A DNA stretch of 64,000 nt, taken from assembly GCF_029953635.1 (NCBI RefSeq), contig NZ_CP124543.1, positions 2,955,455-3,019,454 of the forward strand, given 5' to 3'. This DNA comes from Halotia branconii CENA392 (GTDB lineage: Bacteria; Cyanobacteriota; Cyanobacteriia; Cyanobacteriales; Nostocaceae). The position numbers were made by a program, and so were the translations under genes. This document shows, in pieces, positions 8,352 to 18,143 of this stretch (the stretch's first letter is position 1; each line of letters opens with the position of its first letter). The notes under the pieces were generated by a model. The model was not told the DNA's origin and searched no databases. It worked only from the letters and a program-made list of their open reading frames with translations.

Positions 8352-8510
8352 ATGCCAGAAAAACTTGTGCAAGCCGCCATTATCACCTTCTTGCTCCATC
8401 TGATAGCAGGACTTAGCCCAAACCATTCTAGAATTCAAACCAGAGTAATATCACCTACCCAAGATACGCCAGCAACTCTAGTCAGTTTTCTGTGGCGACC
8501 CTTTAAGTAA
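8352..8510 (+). CDS. Possible 52-residue small hydrophobic protein
   Basis: Begins MPEKLVQAAIITFLLHLIAG and ends LVSFLWRPFK: one membrane-like stretch and a polar middle. A good AAGGGAG lies 7 nt before the ATG at 8352, which is why this start is preferred over the upstream in-frame ATG at 8265, which has none. It sits in an 870-bp gap between clpP and the haemagglutinin, and nothing else in the gap (7920-8264, 8511-8792) looks coding. No family recognised. Confidence 0.4.
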   Translation: MPEKLVQAAIITFLLHLIAGLSPNHSRIQTRVISPTQDTPATLVSFLWRPFK

Positions 8511-8792
8511 ATAAAAAAACTTTTGATCCAAGAGTTAAGTTGTTTGTTACGTTTCTTGTGCATATACCTAAACAGAATTAATTGCACAACTACTTGAACA
8601 AGTTTAAGTTATGTATTGAGTTAGCTTTGTCTTCTACCGAGAGAGTATGCTAGGAGCGATCGCACAACTTTAACAAGTCAGACGCTCCTGCGTCACTTTC
8701 TTGTAGATTTCCGTTAAAAGAAGAGTAGGGAAAGATAAAGTTCTTACTTTGAACTTATTATTTCCTCATAACTCATGCAACAGACAATTAAT

Positions 8793-11201
8793 TCAAGAAG
8801 GTGATTGAGGCACACTACAGTCAGTTGAATTCTGCCAGGAATTATGAGGTGTGACAGTCGGTGCTTTAGCAATTAGTACAACTTCACCTTTAGTATTAAA
8901 TACCCATCCTGTAGCTTCTACAATACTTGTCTGTGTGAGGCTAGCAGTATTTTTGCTCAAACTCACACTAGAGGGTTTTGTTTCAACTGTGTCAAGAATA
9001 ATCCAATCTGCTAGAACAGCATCAGCATTGAGGGTTTCGGTAGGACTAGAAGGTAAGCCGCCACGTCCAGTTATGGTAAAACTGTTTTGATTGCCACTTG
9101 CACCTGTTCGACAAGTTTGGGATATCTTAGGCGCAACTGGTTGGTTTGGTAAATTGATTAATTCTGGATTAAGGTCAACATCAGGGGTGTTGATTTCGAC
9201 TGTGCCATTTAATCCAAATTCAGAACTGGCTGTAATATCACTCAATTCAGTCAATTTTTCTCGAAATTGAGTACCCAATACACTAAAGGCGTTAACTTGG
9301 ACGTTGCCACCTTTACCAGTGAAAGCATTAGCACTAATATCGCTATTTTCACTAGGGACAGCAACTATAAAACCATTAGGTATATTGATAGTAATATTGC
9401 CACCATTTCCACCTTGACCAGTAATACCTGCTGTAGTAGAAATTTGACTATGATTGCGTAACAGTAGTAAATTCTGTAATTGCAGTTTAATATCACCACC
9501 ATTACCCGATCTGGTTTCAGCAATCAACTTTCCTTCATTCAAACGGATGTCGTGGGCTTTTACCTCAAGATTGCCTGCATTGCCTTTTCCTAAAGCACTT
9601 ACAGTTACTTGAGCATTGTCTACAATCAACTGCCCTGTAGTAAGGAATAAGGAACCTCCATCTCCGCTGCCTCGACTGCGAACATACAAACCGCTGGGAA
9701 AACCATTTGGTGCTTTTTTGCTCAGTTCCACATAATCAGAAGCTTTTATAGTCAAACTTCCGCCATTGCCACTACTTTTGTCAAGACTACCAGCTGATAC
9801 TACTGATCCATCCTTAATAATCAATGCACGAGTATCGATACTTAAAGAACCTGCCTTCCCGCTACTTTCAGTCTGAACAAAGAAGCCATTAGGGCGATTA
9901 AAAGCTGAAGTTCCGCTCAATTTTACAAACTCTGAGGCTGTCACTTCCAACTTTCCTCCCATACCTTGGCTACCCTCTCGTGCGCTGGCTGCAATGTTTG
10001 CCCCATTTTCAACGATTAACCGTCCTGTTGTAATGGTCAACTTGCCCGCCGAACCTTCACCAGAAGTCTCAGTAAACAAAGCGCTGGGATTACCAGCCTT
10101 TAAATTACCCTTTGGTATTTCTCCACTCACTAGTATGGAATCGTTTGCCCTGACTATTACGCTTCCCCCAGAACCTGTCGCGCTCTTACGAACAAAAGCT
10201 TTTATTTGCGATCCATTTTTGAGAGTTAATTGCTCTGCCTGGATAGAAATTCCTCTACCGTTTTGACTCCCCAGAGTGTCTGCGAAAATTTGTGACGCAT
10301 CATTAAAAGTGATACGTTTTCCTTGTACTTGAATATAACCGCCACCATCACCACTAACATCAATTCGAGCTTGATTTATGAACGATACATCTGCTAAAGC
10401 TACGTCATTAGAAAAGCTTAAAAGCTGGTTATTGCTATCTATATTCAGTCCTATTGTTCCTGTTCCAAGAATACCTCCTAATGCGATCTGACCATTTTGT
10501 GTTAGTAGATTATTACGCTCTATGTCTAGGCTGACATTGCTACCATCTAAAATGACATTACCGCCTACTAACGCTAAAGTTTTACCTATTGGAACTTCTA
10601 ATGTTCCTTGTAGATTAATCTCTCCCCCCATCCTCACAAATTGCAAACCAAGCGGTACACTCACCGTTAGTAAAGGTGTTGTTTGGGGAGTAGTTGCACT
10701 AAAAACAGTGTCATCAGCAAACTTGATACCGCTAGCTGTACTAGCGACAAATGAACCACCTATCTGAAGTGTGGCTTTTTGCCCAAAGATAACGCCATTA
10801 GGATTAATTAAAAATAAATTGGCATTAGAACCAGCCGAAGTTTCAAGCTTGCCTAGAATCTCCGAGCGATTACTACCAGTAACTCTAACTAGAATGTTTT
10901 GTATATTACTGGTAGGACTCAAGAAAATAGCTGATCGCCCTTCTTTAATGTTAAACTCTTGAAAACTGTGGAATAAATTATTACCGCGAATTGCCCCACC
11001 AGTAAGGGCTTCAGTAGGATTACCAAGGTAATTTGTAATAACTTGAGAGTTTTCAGTTCCTAAGTTTTGATCGGGAGTGATGACACTCTGGGCAAAGGCA
11101 GAATTTGCAAAAGCAGAATTAATAAGGGCTAATACTCCAGCAGTTGCTAGAGAATTTGCTAAAACTAGTTGCCAAAAGCAACCTTTGCCACTTTTAGTCA
11201 T
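8793..11201 (-). CDS. Filamentous haemagglutinin / TpsA-type secreted protein
   Basis: 802 residues. A signal peptide ends near NSAFAQS, with NSAFANSAFA repeated just before it. It is followed by the two-partner-secretion domain: ITNYLGNPTEALTGG, NLFHSFQEFNI, FLINPNGVIFGQ and GGSFVASTA. The rest is glycine/serine/asparagine-rich repetitive beta-helix (repeated GSGGSxxI/GNGGxxxI units), ending with SQTCRTGASGNQNSFTITGR and a tail common to cyanobacterial members. TpsA proteins are exported by an outer-membrane TpsB pore, but no tpsB is in this window. The encoded product is likely surface-exposed or released; ligand unknown. Confidence 0.9.
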   Translation of the reverse strand: MTKSGKGCFWQLVLANSLATAGVLALINSAFANSAFAQSVITPDQNLGTENSQVITNYLGNPTEALTGGAIRGNNLFHSFQEFNIKEGRSAIFLSPTSNIQNILVRVTGSNRSEILGKLETSAGSNANLFLINPNGVIFGQKATLQIGGSFVASTASGIKFADDTVFSATTPQTTPLLTVSVPLGLQFVRMGGEINLQGTLEVPIGKTLALVGGNVILDGSNVSLDIERNNLLTQNGQIALGGILGTGTIGLNIDSNNQLLSFSNDVALADVSFINQARIDVSGDGGGYIQVQGKRITFNDASQIFADTLGSQNGRGISIQAEQLTLKNGSQIKAFVRKSATGSGGSVIVRANDSILVSGEIPKGNLKAGNPSALFTETSGEGSAGKLTITTGRLIVENGANIAASAREGSQGMGGKLEVTASEFVKLSGTSAFNRPNGFFVQTESSGKAGSLSIDTRALIIKDGSVVSAGSLDKSSGNGGSLTIKASDYVELSKKAPNGFPSGLYVRSRGSGDGGSLFLTTGQLIVDNAQVTVSALGKGNAGNLEVKAHDIRLNEGKLIAETRSGNGGDIKLQLQNLLLLRNHSQISTTAGITGQGGNGGNITINIPNGFIVAVPSENSDISANAFTGKGGNVQVNAFSVLGTQFREKLTELSDITASSEFGLNGTVEINTPDVDLNPELINLPNQPVAPKISQTCRTGASGNQNSFTITGRGGLPSSPTETLNADAVLADWIILDTVETKPSSVSLSKNTASLTQTSIVEATGWVFNTKGEVVLIAKAPTVTPHNSWQNSTDCSVPQSPS

Positions 11202-11271
11202 TTCAAATTAATCTAAAATTATCAAGTTGTGTTTTGAAAAAACTGAGTTCATCACTAAAGACGGCAAAACT

Positions 11272-11661
11272 TTATACCCAAATCTCTTTTTCCCAACAGC
11301 TAAACTGAGATTTTACTGCCGTAAAGACTTGATAAATGACCTGGAATGATATGAAGGAGTTGCCCGAACGGACAGATCGTTCTTCAGTCTGATCGGGAAT
11401 TGGTGGTAAAGAGGTAGATGGCTTTTCTTCAGAATCTTTAGGAATTGATGTTGGAGGGATAGATAGATCGTTATCGTCAGGAATTGGTGATAACGGGGTA
11501 GATGGCTTGTTAGGAAATGGCTTTTTTTTTCTATTGGGCAACAAAGGCCAGCCATTACCAATATCAGTAGCAAAGATCTCTGTCCCAATCTTTTCAAAAG
11601 CGCTTGATAGTCTGCTGAACACCCAAAATTGAGTCATAATATTGATTAACCTCTTCCACAA
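11272..11661 (-). CDS. Possible proline-rich small protein upstream of the haemagglutinin
   Basis: 129 codons on the same strand, ending 70 bp before the haemagglutinin start. The middle is two imperfect repeats of KPSTxLxPIPDxxxxxS flanked by IPPTSIPKDSEE. A better start may be the MTQFWVFS methionine at residue 9. An alternative frame is also open over most of the stretch (11313-11597), so the coding status is uncertain. No signal peptide or known domain. If real it may be co-transcribed with the haemagglutinin. Confidence 0.35.
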   Translation of the reverse strand: MWKRLINIMTQFWVFSRLSSAFEKIGTEIFATDIGNGWPLLPNRKKKPFPNKPSTPLSPIPDDNDLSIPPTSIPKDSEEKPSTSLPPIPDQTEERSVRSGNSFISFQVIYQVFTAVKSQFSCWEKEIWV

Positions 11662-12479
11662 AACAAAATTTAGTTCAAGAATTGGAAGTGAATTACTATA
11701 AATTCACTCAAACAGCATGTTAAAACTGTGGAGACTTGCTTTAATTAGATTTTGTATCTCCTTTGGTATCTAGGGTTGCGATCTAAGTTTTATGCAGCAG
11801 TTCCAGATTTATTACATAAATTCATTGGTTTAACTCCAGTCACTTCAAGCCTTTGCTTTCACCAAACTCTAGTACAGTACGGTGTAAATAAACCAACCAT
11901 TAAAAATACCGCAAAAATCCGCAATACAATTCTTTTGACTTTTGACTTCCAAGGCAGCGGTACTAGTGGCAATTTTGTGATTTTAAACAAGAAATTGTTA
12001 ACTTAGCTCGACTTCTGGGAACTATGTATAGAGTACACCCAGGAGCATAGCCAATCAAGTAGGTAATACTTATGTAGGCTGCTAACATCTGCGAATCTTA
12101 ATAAGCACAGTTGTTCTCTATGTAGTATATGTATACTAGTTTGTTGCTCAATGCTCATACAAATAGCTGAAATTTTGCCTAAAACACCCTGTTTATTAAT
12201 GTTATTGATGTTTCATTTTTGCTCAATAGGGTCTCATATTTCTGCCAATAAATTTGAGATTTATTCGTTATAAGGCAAGTTATATTTATTGATTTTTGTC
12301 AACTTTTTATCGAAACAAAAAATTGAGAAAAATAATGAGGAGGTAGAATGACACTGGCTTAACTACCGATTAAACTGTGGGGAGTTTGTATTGATTGTTG
12401 CTATAAGCAACATTTAAATAATTTTAATGTCATTGTTAATTATTTCTATCATCTAATCCTGCTATAGCAACAATTACTT
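11662..12479. other. 818-bp AT-rich intergenic region
   Basis: Separates the minus-strand haemagglutinin unit from the plus-strand adenylate cyclase, so both promoters should lie here. An 84-codon ORF at 11752-12006 has no Shine-Dalgarno and no recognisable protein character. GAGGAGG at 12339-12345 precedes a five-codon ATG...TAA only. I see no tRNA, strong hairpin or repeat. Confidence 0.5.
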
Positions 12480-15065
12480 ATGTCAGTGCATGAACGTAGT
12501 TTTGGTGAGACTGCCGACTTGATTATTGGTGTTCGCAACCAAGAAAATAACTATTTGCAACCAAATTCTGCACCTGTTGGTACTCTGTCCAGAAGAAAGG
12601 GGACTATCTCTACATTTCTGGCTCCCTTGACTCAGGATACTTTTAAACAGGTCGTGACAGAAGTCGAACAAAAATTACAGATTGTTCATCAAACTCTGTC
12701 AATGTTAGACTCTCACGGGTTTGAAACAATCCTCCAGGAAATGTTGCATTCAATCACCTTAAAAACAGGTGAATTATTAGGAGCAGATAGGACAACTATA
12801 TTTTTGTTAGATGAAGAAAATAAACAGCTTTGGTCAATTGTGGCTGAAGGAGAAGGCGATCGCTCTTTAGAAATTCGCATTCCAGCGGATAAAGGCATTG
12901 CTGGTGAAGTTGCCACATTTAAAAAAGTAGTCAACATTCCTTTTGATTTTTATAAAGATCCGCGTTCAGTATTTGCCCAAGAACAAGAAAAAAGAACTGG
13001 CTATCGTACCTACACAATGCTAGCTTTGCCATTATTAAATGAACAAGGGCAATTAGTAGCGGTAGTACAATTACTTAATAAATTAAATTCCCTTAACAAT
13101 CTTGAAGCCCCACTTTCAGACCGGATTGACACCAGAGGCTTTACTGGGGCTGATGAACAATTATTTCAGGAATTTGCTCCTTCAATTCGCTTGATTTTAG
13201 AATCTTCGCGCTCTTTTTACATGGCTACTCAAAAACAAAGAGCAGTAGCGGCGCTGATGAAGGCGATTAAATCTTTAAGTCAAAGTAGCCTTGACTTAGA
13301 AGATACCCTGAAGCGGGTGATGGATGAAGCAAAAGAACTGATGAATGCCGATCGCAGTACTCTTTGGCTGATAGATCGCGATCGCGATGAATTATGGACA
13401 AAAATTACTCAAGACAATGGTTTAACTAAAGAGTTACGAGTACCTATAGGTAAAGGTTTTGCTGGCATTGTCGCGGCATCTGGCAAGAAGCTAAATATTC
13501 CTTTTGACTTATATGATCATCCTGACTCGGAAACTGCCAAACAAATCGACCAACAAAATGGCTATCGTACTTGTAGCTTACTTTGTATGCCAGTGTTTAA
13601 CGCCGATCAAGAATTGATTGGTGTGACTCAGCTAGTGAATAAAAGAAAAGCAGGAGATTTCCCAGCTTATGATCCGGCTAGTTGGCCTAATGCTCCTGAG
13701 TACTTCCAAGCTAGTTTTGACCGTAATGATGAAGAGTTTATGGAAGCTTTTAATATTCAAGCGGGGGTAGCACTGCAAAATGCCCAGCTATTTGCTACTG
13801 TCAAGCAACAAGAACAAATGCAGCGGGATATTTTGCGTAGTCTTTCTAATGGTGTGATTTCTACTGATAAAACCGGGTCAATTATCGCCGCCAATGAAAG
13901 TGCTAAACGCTTATTAGGATTGGAAGCAGAAGACCGTTTGGAAGGTAAATTAATTAGTGATGTGATCGCTATTAAAGAAGGTAACTTTAGCAACTGGTGT
14001 CAGAGTGCTTTACATGGAAATAGTCTGAAATGTCGCCAGCAGTATTATCCTGACCGCACGCTTGTAAGTACAAGCTCAGAACAACACAGTATTAATTTAT
14101 CAATCAACACCATCGCTGATGCTAGCGATCAGCAACAAGTGCGCGGCGCATTGGTAGTAATGGAAGATATCAGTGATGAAAAGCGCCTCAAAAGTACGAT
14201 GTACCGCTATATGACCCAAGAATTAGCGGAAGAATTGTTGAAATTAGATGATGCTAAACTCGGAGGCGATCGCAAAGAAGTTTCTATTTTATTTTCTGAT
14301 ATTCGGGGCTATACCACTTTGACAGAAAACCTAGAAGCTGAAGAAGTGGTGAGTATGCTAAATGAATATTTTGAATCAATGGTAGAGGCAGTATTTAAAC
14401 ATAAAGGCACTCTCGATAAGTACATCGGTGATGCCATTATGGCTGTGTTTGGTTCTCCTTTACCATTAGAAGAACATGCCTGGATGGCAGTGCAAACATC
14501 TCTAGAAATGCGCCATCGTTTGCACGACTTTAATCAACGTCGCTATGCAAATAATAAGCCCAGAATTAATATTGGTATTGGGATCAATTCTGATACTGTA
14601 ATTAGTGGTAACATTGGTTCTAGTAAGCGGATGGAATTTACCGCTATTGGTGATGGTGTTAACCTTGGCTCTAGACTAGAAAGTGTTAGTAAGCAATATG
14701 GTTGTGACATTATTATTAGTGACAACACTTTTAAACCCTGCCAAGAAAATATTTGGGCTAGAGAACTAGATTATATTCGTGTCAAAGGCAGAAATGAGCC
14801 AGTAGCTATCTACGAATTGATTGGCTTACGTGCTGATCCTATTGATAGTGAAAAACTACAAGTAATTGAGCATTATCACAAAGGCCGAGCCTATTATCTC
14901 AGACGCGATTTTAACCGTGCTAGAGCTGAATTTGCCCAAGTTTTAGCCGCTGACAACCATGACAAGGCTGCGATGTTGCATCTTTTACGTTGTCAGCATT
15001 GGTTACAATCACCCCCAACAGATTTAGATTGGGACGAAGGAGTTTGGACTTTTAATGAGAAATGA
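12480..15065 (+). CDS. cyaB1: Adenylate cyclase CyaB1-type (GAF-GAF-PAS-class III cyclase)
   Basis: 861 residues, close to the 859 of Anabaena CyaB1. The order is two GAF domains (about 75-260 and 265-445), each with the cyclic-nucleotide NKFDE-type pattern (LLNK...F...DE; LVNKRK...F...DE), then PAS (about 455-580), then the catalytic domain (about 595-790), then a short TPR-like tail. Catalytic residues visible are Asp607 (FSDIRGYT), Lys647 and Asp651 (DKYIGDAI) and Thr721 (EFTAIGDGVN). Thr in place of Asp at the base-recognition position marks the class IIIb, bicarbonate-responsive cyclases. Known family behaviour: cAMP bound by GAF-B activates the enzyme. Soluble, single-gene unit. Confidence 0.93.
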   Translation: MSVHERSFGETADLIIGVRNQENNYLQPNSAPVGTLSRRKGTISTFLAPLTQDTFKQVVTEVEQKLQIVHQTLSMLDSHGFETILQEMLHSITLKTGELLGADRTTIFLLDEENKQLWSIVAEGEGDRSLEIRIPADKGIAGEVATFKKVVNIPFDFYKDPRSVFAQEQEKRTGYRTYTMLALPLLNEQGQLVAVVQLLNKLNSLNNLEAPLSDRIDTRGFTGADEQLFQEFAPSIRLILESSRSFYMATQKQRAVAALMKAIKSLSQSSLDLEDTLKRVMDEAKELMNADRSTLWLIDRDRDELWTKITQDNGLTKELRVPIGKGFAGIVAASGKKLNIPFDLYDHPDSETAKQIDQQNGYRTCSLLCMPVFNADQELIGVTQLVNKRKAGDFPAYDPASWPNAPEYFQASFDRNDEEFMEAFNIQAGVALQNAQLFATVKQQEQMQRDILRSLSNGVISTDKTGSIIAANESAKRLLGLEAEDRLEGKLISDVIAIKEGNFSNWCQSALHGNSLKCRQQYYPDRTLVSTSSEQHSINLSINTIADASDQQQVRGALVVMEDISDEKRLKSTMYRYMTQELAEELLKLDDAKLGGDRKEVSILFSDIRGYTTLTENLEAEEVVSMLNEYFESMVEAVFKHKGTLDKYIGDAIMAVFGSPLPLEEHAWMAVQTSLEMRHRLHDFNQRRYANNKPRINIGIGINSDTVISGNIGSSKRMEFTAIGDGVNLGSRLESVSKQYGCDIIISDNTFKPCQENIWARELDYIRVKGRNEPVAIYELIGLRADPIDSEKLQVIEHYHKGRAYYLRRDFNRARAEFAQVLAADNHDKAAMLHLLRCQHWLQSPPTDLDWDEGVWTFNEK

Positions 15066-15140
15066 AAAATTATGCAGAGGATGGCTTAAGCTCATCCTAC
15101 CCCTTGAAGGGATGGGATTTTGCGTCAGTGGTCAGTAGTC

Positions 15141-15254
15141 ATACCGTTTCACTTTAAAGTTGATACATTTGGGCAAGCGGGGGAAGCAGGGGAAGCAGAG
15201 GAGGCAGGGGGAGTAAGAAAAGTAATTTGTATCAATAATTTCGTGAAATGGTAT
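15141..15254. mobile_element. MITE-like element with ATACCGTTTCAC ends (family R3, copy 1)
   Basis: ATACCGTTTCAC at the left and GTGAAATGGTAT at the right are inverted repeats with one mismatch. The interior is a purine-rich GGGGAAGCAGGGGAAGCAG tract followed by AAGAAAAGTAATTTGTATCA. Copy 2 at 23644-23748 is almost identical and differs mainly by loss of one purine unit. Another dispersed repeat (R2) follows at 15291-15395 in the same gap. Confidence 0.8.
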
Positions 15255-15290
15255 CAGTGGTCAAGGGTCAGTTGTTAGTAGCCAGTGATG

Positions 15291-15395
15291 CACTGAGTTT
15301 CGACTACTTCGACTACGCCCTTCTCTGCGGACGCTACGCTCAGGCTAAACTCAGTACAAGTGCGCTCAACTGCCGCGAAGTCGAGGTTCAACTGC
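15291..15395. repeat. Dispersed repeat family R2, long copy
   Basis: Starts CACTGAGTTTCGACTACTTC and contains CTCAGTACAAGTGCGCTCAAC. Together with R3 it fills the gap between the cyclase gene and ilvD. No gene seen. Confidence 0.7.
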
Positions 15396-15462
15396 CGTTA
15401 TTTAAAGTGTTGTTTTTGCTACTAATTACTGACTAATGACACCGAACGTTTCCCGCCGCTTT

Positions 15463-17145
15463 CTATAAATCCAAGTCTGTGACAGCACCAAAACTGCTAG
15501 AGGAAACTAACTTAGCATATTTTGCTAAAATCCCTTTTGGATAACGGGGTGGACGGGGTTGCCATTTGGCGCGGCGATTAGCTAATTCTGCATCATCAAT
15601 GTTTATTTGTAATAAGCGAGAATTAGCATCAATAGTGATGCGATCGCCTTCTTCAACCAGAGCGATCGCACCACCAACGGCGGCTTCGGGAGCAATGTGT
15701 CCGACTACCATCCCATAAGTACCACCAGAAAAGCGTCCATCAGTAATTAACCCGACTGCATCACCTAAACCCGCACCAATAATTGCTGAGGTGGGTGCTA
15801 GCATTTCCCGCATACCGGGGCCGCCTTTAGGCCCTTCGTAACGAACGATAATGACATCGCCGGCTTGAATTTTACCTGCAAGAATGGCATCTAAGCATTC
15901 TTCCTCGGAATCAAATACCCGTGCAGGACCAGTAATGCGGGGATTTTTTATCCCTGTAATTTTTGCTACTGCTCCCTCGGTAGCGAGATTTCCTTTGAGA
16001 ATGGCTAAGTGACCTTGCTTATACATCGGTTTATTCCAAGGACGAATCACATCTTGATTAGTGGGTGGTTCATCAGGGACATCTGCTAAAATTTCGGCGA
16101 TGGTTTTACCTGTAATAGTGATACAGTCAGCGTGAAGTAATCCATGCATCAATAACATTTTCATTACTTGGGGAATACCGCCAGCTTGATGTAAGTCTGT
16201 GGCAACATATCTACCACTGGGTTTTAAGTCACATAAAACAGGAACACGGCCACGGATAGTTTCAAAATCATCAAGATTTAGTTCTACACCAGCCGCACGA
16301 GCGATCGCCAGAAAATGTAACACGGCGTTAGTTGAACCACCCACAGCCATAATTACAGAAATTGCATTTTCGATAGATTTACGGGTGATAATTTGCCGGG
16401 GTAACAGTTGATTGCGAATTGCTTCTATTAAGACCTTGGCTGATTCTTCTGTGCTATCGGCTTTTTCGTCATCTTCTGCTGCCATTGTAGAAGAATAGGG
16501 CAAACTCATCCCCATTGCTTCAAATGCTGAAGACATGGTATTAGCTGTGAACATTCCACCACAGGAACCAGCACCAGGACAAGCACGGCTTTCAATTTCT
16601 AATAATTCTTTAGAGTCAATCTTCCCAGCGCTATGTTGACCTACAGCTTCAAAAGAACTAACAACTGTTAAATCTTTACCATTGTAATGTCCGGGTTTAA
16701 TTGTCCCACCGTAAACAAAGATAGCTGGAATATTCATTCTGGCCATTGCAATCATTGCCCCTGGCATATTTTTATCACAGCCACCGATCGCAATCACACC
16801 ATCCATACTTTGACCATTACAGACGGTTTCAATAGAGTCAGCAATCACTTCTCGTGACACTAAGGAATATTTCATCCCCTCGGTTCCCATAGAAATCCCA
16901 TCACTAATAGTAATTGTGCCGAACATTTGCGGCATTGCCCCGGCTAGTTTAATTCCCGCTTCAGCTCTTTGTGCTAGTTGATTAATTCCCATGTTGCAGG
17001 GAGTGATAGTGCTGTAAGCATTAGCCACACCCACAATTGCTTTGTTAAAGTCTTGATCTTGAAAACCTACAGCACGCAGCATAGCCCGATTTGGCGATCG
17101 CTGTACTCCTTGTGTGACAACTTGACTTCTCAAATTCTCTGACAT
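15463..17145 (-). CDS. ilvD: Dihydroxy-acid dehydratase
   Basis: Fe-S enzyme of valine, isoleucine and pantothenate synthesis (dihydroxy acid to 2-keto acid). About 560 residues from [10 protein letters not shown]; an upstream ATG would add five residues. Cluster cysteines lie in [16 protein letters not shown] and [11 protein letters not shown], and the C-terminal [21 protein letters not shown] motif is intact. It is transcribed divergently from a LysR regulator across about 105 bp, a layout that suggests the regulator may act on ilvD. The gap downstream contains repeats R2 and R3. Confidence 0.97.
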   Translation of the reverse strand: MSENLRSQVVTQGVQRSPNRAMLRAVGFQDQDFNKAIVGVANAYSTITPCNMGINQLAQRAEAGIKLAGAMPQMFGTITISDGISMGTEGMKYSLVSREVIADSIETVCNGQSMDGVIAIGGCDKNMPGAMIAMARMNIPAIFVYGGTIKPGHYNGKDLTVVSSFEAVGQHSAGKIDSKELLEIESRACPGAGSCGGMFTANTMSSAFEAMGMSLPYSSTMAAEDDEKADSTEESAKVLIEAIRNQLLPRQIITRKSIENAISVIMAVGGSTNAVLHFLAIARAAGVELNLDDFETIRGRVPVLCDLKPSGRYVATDLHQAGGIPQVMKMLLMHGLLHADCITITGKTIAEILADVPDEPPTNQDVIRPWNKPMYKQGHLAILKGNLATEGAVAKITGIKNPRITGPARVFDSEEECLDAILAGKIQAGDVIIVRYEGPKGGPGMREMLAPTSAIIGAGLGDAVGLITDGRFSGGTYGMVVGHIAPEAAVGGAIALVEEGDRITIDANSRLLQINIDDAELANRRAKWQPRPPRYPKGILAKYAKLVSSSSFGAVTDLDL

Positions 17146-17250
17146 TGTTTTTTCACCCATGCAAATCTTTATATGAGTATCATAAGTAGACTATTTTGAG
17201 ATGTCCAATATATATTTGTTTAAAATTAAGACTTATAAAGTATCAAAAAT

Positions 17251-18141
17251 ATGGAACTACGACATTTGCGCTACTTTATTGCTGTAGCTGAAGAATTACA
17301 TTTCAGTAAAGCCGCCGAAAGACTGCATATAGCTCAACCGCCTCTGAGTCAACAAATTCAGCAGCTAGAAGCAGAATTAGGAGTAAAACTTTTTCATCGC
17401 AAAACTAAGCGACAAATACAGCTAACAGAAGCTGGTCAGGTTTTTTTACAAGAGGCTTATCAACTATTGGTACAACTAGAAACAGCAGTGACACTGACTC
17501 AAAGGATTGGCAGAGGTCAAACAGGGCAACTAAGAATCGGATTTACTAGTTTGGTAATTTATGACCTATTACCTTTGATTTTGCGACAATTCCGCGAACA
17601 ATTTCTAGAAGTAGAACTAGTTTTATTAGAGTTAACTACAAGTCAACAGGAGCAAGCACTGAAGGATTCCCGGATTCATGTAGGTTTTGCTCATCCACCT
17701 TTGGAAGATGACACACTATCTTATAAGTGTATTCACAGGCAAACCTTAGTTGTAGCTTTGTCGTCAACTCATCCATTGGCTCAACAAGAAGATATCTGTG
17801 TGCGATCGCTCTTCAGTGAACCTTTGATCATGTTTCCTCGCTATCTAGCACCAGGACTTTATGATCGCATCATGAGTATTTTTCAGCAGGAAAATTTCAA
17901 ACCTAATATTACTCAGGAGGCGATTCAAATGCAAACAATTATTGGATTAGTCTCGGCTGGAATGGGTGTGGCAATTACACCATCTTCTCTACAGAATCTT
18001 CAAAGATCTGGTGTAGTTTATCGTCCTCTATTGGCAGAAGTACCTGTAATAGAAACTGCTGTAATCTGGCAGGAAAACAGTTTAATTCCTGTTGTAGAGA
18101 ATTTTTTAGAATTTACTCAAAAGTTTATTCTAGTGAAATAA
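17251..18141 (+). CDS. LysR-family transcriptional regulator
   Basis: 296 residues: N-terminal winged helix (MELRHLRYFIAVAEELHFSK, then AAERLHIAQPPLSQQIQQLE) and a C-terminal effector-binding domain from about residue 90. The sequence is of the CatR/CbnR/BenM-like subgroup that recognises small carboxylates. It is divergent from ilvD, so control of branched-chain amino-acid synthesis and self-regulation from the shared 105-bp gap is a reasonable inference. The effector cannot be named. It ends 3 bp before the convergent DUF2808 gene. Confidence 0.92.
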   Translation: MELRHLRYFIAVAEELHFSKAAERLHIAQPPLSQQIQQLEAELGVKLFHRKTKRQIQLTEAGQVFLQEAYQLLVQLETAVTLTQRIGRGQTGQLRIGFTSLVIYDLLPLILRQFREQFLEVELVLLELTTSQQEQALKDSRIHVGFAHPPLEDDTLSYKCIHRQTLVVALSSTHPLAQQEDICVRSLFSEPLIMFPRYLAPGLYDRIMSIFQQENFKPNITQEAIQMQTIIGLVSAGMGVAITPSSLQNLQRSGVVYRPLLAEVPVIETAVIWQENSLIPVVENFLEFTQKFILVK

Positions 18142-18143
18142 CA

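Noticed and set aside
11752..12006. 84-codon ORF upstream of the cyclase
   Set aside because: No ribosome site, no recognisable composition; probably chance in an AT-rich gap.
15248..15436. 62-codon ORF in the cyaB1-ilvD gap
   Set aside because: It consists mainly of the dispersed repeats R2 and R3.
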